A DNA stretch of 64,000 bases from Fabrea salina (taxonomy: Eukaryota > Ciliophora > Heterotrichea > Heterotrichida > Fabreidae), in contig JALIHJ010000032.1 in assembly GCA_022984795.1 (NCBI GenBank), positions 124,001 through 188,000 on the forward strand, written 5' to 3'. Of this stretch, positions 8,113 through 17,400 are shown piece by piece. Made by a program: the position numbers and the translations under genes. Below the pieces are notes generated by a model. That model was given only the letters and a program-made list of their open reading frames with translations. It did not search any database and was not told where the DNA came from. Each line of letters opens with the position of its first letter. Position 1 is the stretch's first letter.

Positions 8113-9714
8113 TTATTTATAACTCTGAAGCATTTGCTTGATGCACCCTGCTGAGTCGTTAACTAACATTCTAAATTCAGGAACTAGTCCTTTGTTGTCG
8201 AAGTTAAACACTCCGTGCATTGCGTTTTCGTACTCATACATTTTAACGTCGGCTTTGGCTTGTTGGAGTTTTTCAACTACTCTCAAAGAGTCGTCGTAAA
8301 GGGGGTCCATAGTTCCTACAAAAAACCTCGAAGGAGGGAACTTAGCAAAATCTTCTTGGGTGATCAATAAAGGGTTTATATAGGGATCTGAAGAAAAGCT
8401 ACTGAAGTCGCTAACGTAGGACCTTAAGCAAGTCCACAGTGCAGTGTGGGGCACTATAACGTCGTTTAAGGTCAAAAAGTAAGATGGACTGAACCTACTG
8501 CTGTCTAAGTTAGTGCAGGGGTACCCTAGTAAAAGCCCGTCAGGCACTCTGTAGCCTTTTTGAATAGCAGCTAAAGTCATGCTAAGGGCCAAGTTGCCCC
8601 CTGCGCTTTCTCCTGAAACTATGATTTGTGAAGGAGCTCTTCCCAAAATTTGGTGGCCTTGTTCAACCAGCCAGCAGTAAGCCTGCCAAACGTCATCTAA
8701 ACCACATGGAAAGGGGTGCTCAGGAGCTAGTCTGTAGTCTACTGAAACTATAGGTACGTTAAGTAACTTTGCCCACTTGCTCAAAAAGCTTTGGTGGGAG
8801 GCTGAACTCAGTGCTATGAAGCCCCCTCCGTGAATGTGGAAAATCACTTTGTCATAGCTTTTAGTGCGCTTTGAAGGAGAGTCTAGGTGAAGGGGTTCTT
8901 TGTTCACTACTCGGAGTTGTATGTCTCGGGAGGGGTCCTGGCAGTTGAGTGAGAAATGAGGTCCAAACGAGCTTTGAGTCTCAGTTTGGAGTACTGAGCA
9001 CTTTTCGGCGCGTGGAATGTGTATTAGTTCGTTGGTTTTGACTTTTGAAAAGTCGAAGTTGGTGAACTCGTTACTCAAAAGCATGTCAATAGCTCTCCAA
9101 ACTCCTACAATTTGTTCGTCTGTAGCTACTGAGTAGAAGTGCTTTGCAATGTCCAAAGAGTTCTTTTTGTTTACGTAAAACTGCACAGCTTGTGAAGCTA
9201 GTTTTCCGTAGTTGACTTTTCCAGTTTCGAAGTCTAAGGACTTAGAAAACACAGCAGGGGCAATAGAAACGAGTTTTTGTGTTTTTTCAAAGAGTTTTTT
9301 GCTTTTTTCAGGCGAGGCTACTTGTTTCTTGATGATGCAGCTTCTCAAGGCTTCAACTCTGGGGTGACTTGGTTCAAGGCAGTATATGGAATCTTCTGGA
9401 TAGTTCATAACTGAGTCGTACATGGTTAGTAAGGACTCAAGTTGGCTGTTCAAGATGTCAATGTGCTTTGACTTAACTTTTTTGTGAGCACTGACTTCTC
9501 CAAATATATTGTTAATGCATTCAAACAAAAGTTCTGCTGAGTATTCATTAACTAAAGAAAAGTTTGTGTTTTCAATGCTATTGAACAGAGTGTTTGAGTT
9601 GTGTTCTAAATTCGCTATTGACTTTGCAGTGTCTGGGGAGTAGATTTTTTCTTTTCTGAGTACTTCCAGCATGGTTTGTCTGGCTAAGTCAGCAGTTTTT
9701 CTTATTCTGGCCAT
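8113..9714 (-). CDS. Hormone-sensitive-lipase-like alpha/beta hydrolase
   Basis: The 533-aa protein has an all-helical N-terminal region of about 250 residues, as in HSL (LIPE), then a hydrolase-3 fold. It shows the oxyanion motif HGGGF at about 297 in FHIHGGGFIALSSASH, YRLAPEHPFP, the nucleophile elbow GESAGG at about 367, the acid in VGTMDPLYDD and the catalytic His in ENAMHGVFNF. HSL-family enzymes hydrolyse diacylglycerol, cholesteryl or short acyl esters. The ATG at 9712-9714 lies inside the last codons of the upstream sirtuin, a 13-bp overlap. There is no signal peptide. Substrate is unknown. Confidence 0.9.
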   Translation of the reverse strand: MARIRKTADLARQTMLEVLRKEKIYSPDTAKSIANLEHNSNTLFNSIENTNFSLVNEYSAELLFECINNIFGEVSAHKKVKSKHIDILNSQLESLLTMYDSVMNYPEDSIYCLEPSHPRVEALRSCIIKKQVASPEKSKKLFEKTQKLVSIAPAVFSKSLDFETGKVNYGKLASQAVQFYVNKKNSLDIAKHFYSVATDEQIVGVWRAIDMLLSNEFTNFDFSKVKTNELIHIPRAEKCSVLQTETQSSFGPHFSLNCQDPSRDIQLRVVNKEPLHLDSPSKRTKSYDKVIFHIHGGGFIALSSASHQSFLSKWAKLLNVPIVSVDYRLAPEHPFPCGLDDVWQAYCWLVEQGHQILGRAPSQIIVSGESAGGNLALSMTLAAIQKGYRVPDGLLLGYPCTNLDSSRFSPSYFLTLNDVIVPHTALWTCLRSYVSDFSSFSSDPYINPLLITQEDFAKFPPSRFFVGTMDPLYDDSLRVVEKLQQAKADVKMYEYENAMHGVFNFDNKGLVPEFRMLVNDSAGCIKQMLQSYK

Positions 9715-10556
9715 TTATTATTTAGCAAGCAGTCAATTTCCTCTAAGGCTTGCAGTCCTCTCATAGGCAGTTTTATGAGTCTTTCGTGGGAACCTGTTGG
9801 GTCTCTTGGATTCACTCTTATAAGCACTGAGTTACTTACTTTGTTCAAAAGTTCTTGGCCAAACTCCCTTACAGTAGGCACTGCTTCTCCTGCTCCTATT
9901 TCTATTATCACTACTTTGTGGGCTTCGCTCAAGACTCTAGCTAGGTCTTGTTCAAAGTTTTTTTCTTGATTTTCAGTTCTGTGTGGAACCCAAGTGTAGT
10001 CATCGAACATAAGGATGTTTGGCCTTGCCAGGCCTGAACAGTGAATGCACTTCGGAAGTGGGTCTTTTGCCTGGAAGTTTTCATCCACTTCAACATAGAG
10101 GTTTTCAGCTGGCCAGATGTCATCAGTGCAATTTTCATAGTCTACACACTGCAAGTAGTTGATACTGCCGTGACATTCCTGGATTCTTTCTTCAGGAAAC
10201 CCAGCCTTTTGGAAGTGCCCGTCTACGTTGCTAGTAAATATGCTGTAGCCCAAAGACATGCCTTCGCACCACTTCTTAAGGATCTGGAAACCTTGATGGG
10301 GGTAGGTGTCTTTGTAAAGGTGATACCTGTGGCCGTAGAATCCCCAAGCAAACTTGGGGTCTTCCTTAAACCATCTAGGATGCGAAGTTTCTGGGAAGGT
10401 AAGGTTTTTCTCTGCCATGGGCGGATAGAATTTCCAGAAACCTTCAGAGCCTCTGAAGTCAGGAAGTCCAGAGTCAACTCCGAGTCCAGCACCACTGGTT
10501 ACTATGAGGTAGTTGGCTTCTTTGATTGCTTGTACTGCATTTTCTAAACTACTCAT
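9702..10556 (-). CDS. Sirtuin (SIR2-like NAD-dependent deacylase), tandem copy A
   Basis: The 284-aa protein has the Rossmann NAD motif GAGLGVDSGLPDFRG near residues 22-36, TSNVD at about 113, the catalytic histidine in ECHGSINY, a zinc site of four cysteines (CVDYENC and CIHC), and the C-terminal IEIGAGEAVPTVR and VRVNP-type segments. GLGVD replaces the canonical GISxxS, a divergence seen in some bacterial-type sirtuins, so activity may be deacylase or ADP-ribosyltransferase. It shares blocks of perfect nucleotide identity with copy B next door. It overlaps copy B by 8 bp and the hydrolase start by 13 bp. Confidence 0.9.
   Translation of the reverse strand: MSSLENAVQAIKEANYLIVTSGAGLGVDSGLPDFRGSEGFWKFYPPMAEKNLTFPETSHPRWFKEDPKFAWGFYGHRYHLYKDTYPHQGFQILKKWCEGMSLGYSIFTSNVDGHFQKAGFPEERIQECHGSINYLQCVDYENCTDDIWPAENLYVEVDENFQAKDPLPKCIHCSGLARPNILMFDDYTWVPHRTENQEKNFEQDLARVLSEAHKVVIIEIGAGEAVPTVREFGQELLNKVSNSVLIRVNPRDPTGSHERLIKLPMRGLQALEEIDCLLNNKWPE
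10141..10363 (-). repeat. Gene-conversion tract, copy A
   Basis: A 223-bp block identical by eye, base for base, to 10979-11201 and offset by 838 bp. Flanking coding sequence on both sides is clearly diverged. A second 53-bp identical block lies at 10453-10505 versus 11291-11343, with 89 bp of diverged sequence between the blocks. Confidence 0.9.
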
Positions 10557-11397
10557 TATTTAGTTTATCAATTTCACTTAGGCCCTCTAAAGCTCCCATT
10601 GGAACCTTAATAAGCCTTTCGTGAGATCCAGTAGCATCCCTGGGGTTTATTCTAACCATTAAGGAGTTCCTTTCTCTGTACAAAAAGTTTTCGCCAAACT
10701 GCCTAACAGTGGGCACAGCATCTCCTGCTCCTATTTCCACTATCACTAGTTTGTGGTTTCTGTTCCTCAAAACTTCTTTAATCTCATCCTGGAAGTCTTC
10801 ATGTTGCTTTTGAGTTCTGTCAGGCACCCAAGCAAAGTCTCCAAACATAAGCACATTTGGTCTCGCCAGGCCTGAGCAGTGAATGCACCTCGGAAGTGGG
10901 TCTTCAGCTATAAAGTTTTCATCAACTTTCACACGCAAATCCCCTGCTGGCCATATGCTTCCTGAACACTTGTAGTCATCTACACACTGCAAGTAGTTGA
11001 TACTGCCGTGACATTCCTGGATTCTTTCTTCAGGAAACCCAGCCTTTTGGAAGTGCCCGTCTACGTTGCTAGTAAATATGCTGTAGCCCAAAGACATGCC
11101 TTCGCACCACTTCTTAAGGATCTGGAAACCTTGATGGGGGTAGGTGTCTTTGTAAAGGTGATACCTGTGGCCGTAGAATCCCCAAGCAAACTTGGGGTCT
11201 TTGTGGAACCATCTAGGGTTTGAAGTTTCTGGGAAAGTAAGACCTTTTTCGGCCATTGGAGGGTAACTTTTCCAAAATCCCTCCGGACCCCTGAAGTCAG
11301 GAAGTCCAGAGTCAACTCCGAGTCCAGCACCACTGGTTACTATAAGGTAGTTGGCTTGTTTGACAGCCTCCGCTGCTTTCTTTAAATAACTTTTCAT
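10549..11397 (-). CDS. Sirtuin (SIR2-like), tandem copy B
   Basis: This is a 283-aa paralogue of the neighbouring sirtuin with the same motifs: GAGLGVDSGLPDFRG, TSNVDGHFQK, ECHGSINY, a zinc site (CVDDYKC and CIHC) and VEIGAGDAVPTVR. I chose the ATG at 11395-11397 (MKSYLKKAAEA) because a longer in-frame start would lie inside the divergent SZT2-like gene and would have an unrelated hydrophobic leader. The stop TAG falls in the ATGAGTAG that also starts copy A. Its start codon is 10 bp from that of the SZT2-like gene. Recent duplication with gene conversion is evident. Confidence 0.9.
   Translation of the reverse strand: MKSYLKKAAEAVKQANYLIVTSGAGLGVDSGLPDFRGPEGFWKSYPPMAEKGLTFPETSNPRWFHKDPKFAWGFYGHRYHLYKDTYPHQGFQILKKWCEGMSLGYSIFTSNVDGHFQKAGFPEERIQECHGSINYLQCVDDYKCSGSIWPAGDLRVKVDENFIAEDPLPRCIHCSGLARPNVLMFGDFAWVPDRTQKQHEDFQDEIKEVLRNRNHKLVIVEIGAGDAVPTVRQFGENFLYRERNSLMVRINPRDATGSHERLIKVPMGALEGLSEIDKLNNE
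10979..11201 (-). repeat. Gene-conversion tract, copy B
   Basis: Partner of the identical block in the other sirtuin. It covers the part encoding FAWGFYGHRYHLYKDTYP through ECHGSINYLQC, which includes the catalytic histidine. Confidence 0.9.
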
Positions 11398-11407
11398 AAC
11401 CAATATA
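11398..11407. promoter_or_regulatory. 10-bp bidirectional spacer
   Basis: Only aaccaatata separates the two divergent start codons of sirtuin B and the SZT2-like gene. It contains a TATA-like core next to the plus-strand ATG and TATTGG facing the minus gene. Both transcripts must start within this spacer or inside the opposing coding region. Confidence 0.5.
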
Positions 11408-14400
11408 ATGAAATCAAACAAGACAAAGGTTAGGATAGAAAGTGCAAAGCACGGGTCCCTCATAGAAAGGAACCTTTGGCACTACAACAGCATCCTTAAC
11501 CCCCAAAGAGCCTGGAGCAACTCTGGAATCACTTACGAGTCAGGATCCACTCAAATCACTGAAGAGTCTGTTGTGAAATTTCTATACTCTCAGTACAAAA
11601 TACTGATATACATAGACTTGTCGCCTTCAATATTTTCCTATCATCCTCAACTCAAAGACACCTTAGTGAGCACAATTACCCCCACACTCCAAAAGGTGCT
11701 TTCCAAACTAAAAAGCATTTCAGAAAGCAAAGGAGTCAACATAGAAATAGGAATGTTGCTGGCGGGACTAGCTGGGAAGCCTCTTAAAGTAGTGGCTATG
11801 AACCACTTAATAAACTCCCAAGACTCTGTTAACCAAGTAGTAGACTTGCTCAGTTACCACTTATCCCTACTCCAGATGAGCAGACACAGTCACCTTACTG
11901 AGAGTGGAATAGAAATGGCAACAGCTCTTAAGTGGTGCATTTTCTCACTTTACTCTATGAAAACCCAAGCAAAGCCCTCAGTGATTTTTGTGACGGACGG
12001 AGTAAACTGCAACTTTGAGCTAGGAATATACGACGGACTAGTTATGCAGTACTGCAGAGCAGACGTGAACTTCCACGTGATAAGTTTGGCTGAAGACTTA
12101 GAACCTCACAGTTTGGAGTTTGGATACGTGCCGGACTCTTCTGGTTTGGAGCTAGTAGCAAGGTCTACAGGTGGGTTGTTTTTGACTCGTTCTGACTTAG
12201 GGAACCTAGAAGACTTGCTTTACATAGAGTCTTGTCTGAACTGTTCGAACAACTTAAACATAGCCACTAGTGGCAGCAGTATAGAAGAAGAAATTGACAG
12301 AGTCAACAAATACGCAATAGACGAGTACTTGCTGGAGCTACCTTTGGAAATCATACTTAAGTGTAGACTCCGAGAAGGATTTAAAATATTCGAAGCAAAC
12401 TCCGAACGAGTGTCTTTAAGGTTTGATGCCCACTTCAATACGAAACTTGAGTATGTTGTAGTTCCTAAAGACCCTGGTTCTTGCAAGATTCAGCTGAGTT
12501 TAATTAGCAGACACTCTTTATACGAAAAACTACTGAAACTCAACTTTTCAACTTCAGTAAACAATGGGTCTAAGCCAAACTCAGCGCAGAGAATCACTTG
12601 GGTCATAACTAAGGCCAAAGAAACTGAGGGCATTGCTTTGGAACTGTGGCAAGCGACTTCTGGCAAAGTTAGTTTAAAGAAAATAGCTGAAAAAGTAAGT
12701 AACTTGCAGATTTCAAAGTGGCACAGGTGGTTTGACATGCAACGACTAGACATAGTGATATCTAAAAGTAAACAAGAAAACTTAATTCAGCAAGGAAAAG
12801 ACAGACTCAAAGACAAATTTAAGCAACTAGGCAAAGGACTCTTAGTTAAAAACACCTACGTAGAACTCATTGACTCTTTAAGTCTTATTTGTGGTAAGAT
12901 TGAGTGGGAGGGCGACAACAAGATTACTTGTTACTTTGGGTTCTTTCAGTGTTCGAACGAATTCATGGTAACTAAGAAACAAGAAGTCATCAACCACTTC
13001 ACCAACGGAACTCAACTTGAAGTTTACACAAGACCTTTAGGCAAACTGCTTGTGGAGAACTTAAGTCACGAAAAGTACAACGTTTCTAGAGTTTACTCTA
13101 TATTTAACTACAAACCACACGTGCAAGCCATAAGGGCTTTTATGTACTCTTACTCTGTGTGCAAGAAGCTCTGCTCTAAAAAGTCAGCAAGTATGCTTTT
13201 ATCTATTTTGTACCAGTTAAGACTGAGGTCTGGGTTTTACTACTTAGGAGAGTCCGAAAGCAACAAGTACGTTTTAGTCAAAAACATTGAAGTTAACGGC
13301 CAAACACACTTTATTCAGTACTTGATTTACCAAGAAAACTTAGAAGTACACTCTAACTTGTACTTGGAACCAGGAATAGCTAGTGCTTTAGATAAGTCAG
13401 AAGAAAAGGTACTGAGTGACTTCACTGAGGAGTTCCAGAGTTTCGACAACTTTTTGTATGAGTGCTTTGCCACTCTGGACTTTTTGGTTTATAAAAGTCT
13501 GCAAAAAAAACTTAACGACGAAGACTTACAACCAGGCGAAACCTCAAAAGAAAACACTGGGATATCTGAAGACGACGACTTGTACTGTTACTTTGAAACT
13601 GAAGAACTAAGTCAGTGCAGGAACTACGAAGAATTGAAGCTAGAGTACTTTGAAAAGTTTTATTCCTTCTTAGAAAAACTAGAAGAAACTGACTTCGAAC
13701 CTAAATTAGACAGTTTGCTGCAAACTGGAGCTTCTTACTTCTTAGAACTGGAGTTTTTTGATATGGTGAACTTGGGCAAGTCTGACTGCATATTCGAAAC
13801 TCTGTCTAAAAACATACACAAAGCCTTTTGGGGAATTTCAGACTACAGCTTAAAGTTCAGAGGCAACCAGTACTACGTAAGGTTTGTCTGCGAAGAAGCT
13901 GTGCTTCTTTGGAAACTTCCAGACTTAACTAACCCCAGCAAAAAGGTTGACTTAGAAATTTGTGAGTGTGATTACAGCAGGATAGACATTCAGTTAACTC
14001 TTGGAAGAAGGAAGTCCTTTATCTCTGCGCTTGACTCTAAGTCACAAAACACCCTTACAAAAACACTTACTCTTATACAAAGGGTTTACAAGCAATCGCT
14101 TTACTCTACTTGTTACAACAGTCTCCGAGAAGGAAGTATTATTCTCAACTCAGACGACTTGCTTACTTTTATTTCTAATTGTGATAAGCTCAGTCTTAGT
14201 TTCAGAGTTGACAAGCTCATTGAGTTGCTCCGCACTAACTGGGAAAGAGTCGAAGAACTAACTACTGGACTTATTGAAAAAGCCGTGTACTCCAACAGCC
14301 ACATCTGCAAAGCAATGGACTTGCATTTTTCAAAGTTACTTGAAAAACACTTTGAGAAGATAGGAGGAACTGAGTACTTTATGTACAGAGACACTTCACA

Positions 14401-17400
14401 AAAGTTCTTTTTCAGAATGGGTAAAAACTTAACTCGCTTGAGCCAGCACTTGTACCACACAGAACTTGAGTACACAATCTACACCTTCCACTACCCTTCT
14501 TATTTCTACAAAGAATGGAAAACTCACAACTGTGCTCCTAAGTACTTAGTTACTCAAAACCGACAACACGAAGAAGGAGTGCTTAAAACTGTAGTGAAGG
14601 AAGCTAAGTCTTTGCTGGCTGAAAGGACTTTGGAGTTACTTACTAGCTGCTTGCCTCTTGATGAAAGTGTTTTGAAACAAGTGCACCTGTGTTTTAAGCA
14701 GATCAAAAAGATCAAAAGATCCAAGCATCCTTTGGAGTTCATAGTTAAAAACCAAGACTACTCTAGTTTGCTGCACAAAGAACTCGCAAAAAACTACATA
14801 ATTAACCTTCGTAGAGTAGGCGACTACTACGTTGTTGTGAACTCCAACTACAACAAGTCAATATTTTTCAAAGAAGAGTTCGAAAAGGACGTATGTTACC
14901 TAGAAGAAGTGGACGAAGACCCAAAAAGTTACTGGGTGCCCTTTTGGATGGTGATTGGAGTTAAAAAAAACACACTGGTATTCCAGTACTTCTTGCCAGA
15001 CTACCTTAAGTACAAACAACTCAACGACTCTGAAATGGACCAGAAAATCAGAGAGTGGTGCAAAAGCATAGAAGCCCGAATAAGCCAAAGGATACTGCTC
15101 AAACAACTCCTGGACACTGGCAACATCTCACAGATCTTGCTGCCTCCCTCACACAGCACTTTGAACGAGTCTTCTCACCCTTCTGTGAAGGAGTCCCGCG
15201 AAAGAATCAAAAAGAAGTACGTAAGGACTTCGAGTTCCCGCATTCAAGAAAGCAAACAAGAAAAACTCAACCCTCCAAAAGCCCCCTTCACTCTTAACCT
15301 GCACCACGTGAACTACTTCATCATCAGTGACAGGCTTCAAAAAGATGAAGCTAGAAACGCACTTGACTCTAAGTTCTCAATTCCGCCTTTTTTGATTTAC
15401 AACAACGATGAGTTTTACATGCTGCCTCAGGACAACGAAACTTACGTGTTTAGGTTTTTCGAAGGCAACAAACAAAAAGACTCCAAATTCCCTTCGATTT
15501 CCAAAAACATGGATAAACTAGCTGAAAAAAACCCTTACAAAGTCAGAGTAGTTAACCTTGAAATCTACGGCATCGACCCTCCTTCCAAAGAAACCATTTC
15601 TAAACTCGAACAAACTGTACAAGAACAACTCCAACAAATTTCTCTGTTTAAACTTGCTGACTCTTTAGTTAAAAACCAAAAGTCCATTATGACTTACAAC
15701 GACGCTCAGTTCATACAAGGGAACCAACCTCCTCTTATCCAAATGTACTCCATTCCTAACTCCATCACTAACCTTTCCTTGCTTTTGAGTTACCTCAAAC
15801 AGAACCTTGCAAGGTTCTTGTTTAGTTTCAAAATAAAAGAAGTTGAAGAAACTGCACTTGTTTACAACTACTTGAAGCTAGTTGGAGTTCCTACTAGTAA
15901 ACAAACTAAGCCTTCAGACTCTAGGAAAAAAGCAACAGTGCTAGCTAAGCAAAGCCACTCCAAAACTGAAGACTCAGTTCCTTTTTTAGGAAACACCTTT
16001 GGAAAAGCACTGGCTTTAATTTACCTAGGCACAGTTTACTTCAACGGAGAAAGCATTGAAGAAAGTGAAGATTTGTTTCAAGAAGACGAGTGGACTTTGC
16101 CTGAAACTATTGAGTCACTTAAGCGCCATCAAGTTATTGGCATAGGGAGTCCTGCTAACCCTGGATACTATTTAGAAATTAAGATTTACAAAAACGGACC
16201 TTTAAACGAAAGTGCTTTTATTGACTACTTAAACCAGTGTGTGAAACAAGTTATGTCTGAGTACTTTTTAGAAGCTATTTTCAGTTACACTCTCAAAACA
16301 AACTTTGCCTCTGATGTGCTTTACTCGCAAATTGCTGAGTACTCCAAAATAGCTGTTCACAACTCCTTAGAAAACCACATTCACTCCATCAGTCACTACG
16401 CACCTCCTTTTACTCTGTTTAGTTTTTACTCAAAAATAGTTTCTGCTGCACGAAAAGCTTTGAACTATATTGACACTGTGTACTGCTTAGAAAGCAACAC
16501 CCAAAAGTTACTTACAGACAGCATGCAGCAAACCCAAAAACTCTGGAACCAAAACTGTGACCAAGTAGAGTACATCGGAAACAACATAAAGCTAAGTGCC
16601 ATGATGGGTCCTTTAATAGTCAACAAAATAATCAACGAAATGCCTATATTCAAACAAACCAACGACTTAAAACTATACCAAAGCAACTCCCAAGAAGACA
16701 TCACTCGTTCTTTATTTGTGTCAATTGAAGTAACTAAAACCAACATAGAAGTTCTCTCTTACAACCTGAACCGAGCAGTTCTTTTAAAGCTCCACAAAAA
16801 AGTCCAAAAACAAGTTTCTCTAGCTAAAGCAGACTACCGCCTTCTAAACAACGGGCTTACTCAAAAACTAGGACTTTACCACCACAACGTTACTATGAGC
16901 TCAGACATCTGTTCACGGAATTCTTTTCAAAAAGAACAGATCTCCAACCTGCTGCCTAGAGCTTGCAACATCTTCCAAATCAAAGACGAGAAAAAATCCC
17001 TTGAGGATACTTTTGAACTCGGAGAAGAAGAAGGTTTACGGAACTTTAAGCTCCAGGGCATGTGGCCTATGATTAAGTACAACATCCCAACTCAACACAA
17101 CCAGAGCAAAGTAACTATGCACGGAGGGTTCTTGCGCGACATGCTTACTGTCAAGCACGGACTGTTGGACGACTGTATGAAGGTTTCTAAAGCTTACAAA
17201 AAGTGGTGCTCTGAAAAGCAAGGCAACGTAAACAGTATCATTAACCAAGTACTTCCAAGAAACACTTTGTCTACAAATGACTTAGTTACTGCACACGACA
17301 TCATCAAACTTGCTCAGGTGATTAAAATAGACAAAGCCATTATTCAGTTTGTGCACTCCAAAAAAAGCTTTAAAGAACCTGAAGACAAGCAAAAAATGAC

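Noticed and set aside
11398-11463. A longer start for sirtuin B giving a hydrophobic leader
   Set aside because: It would run into the first codons of the divergent SZT2-like gene, and copy A lacks such a leader.
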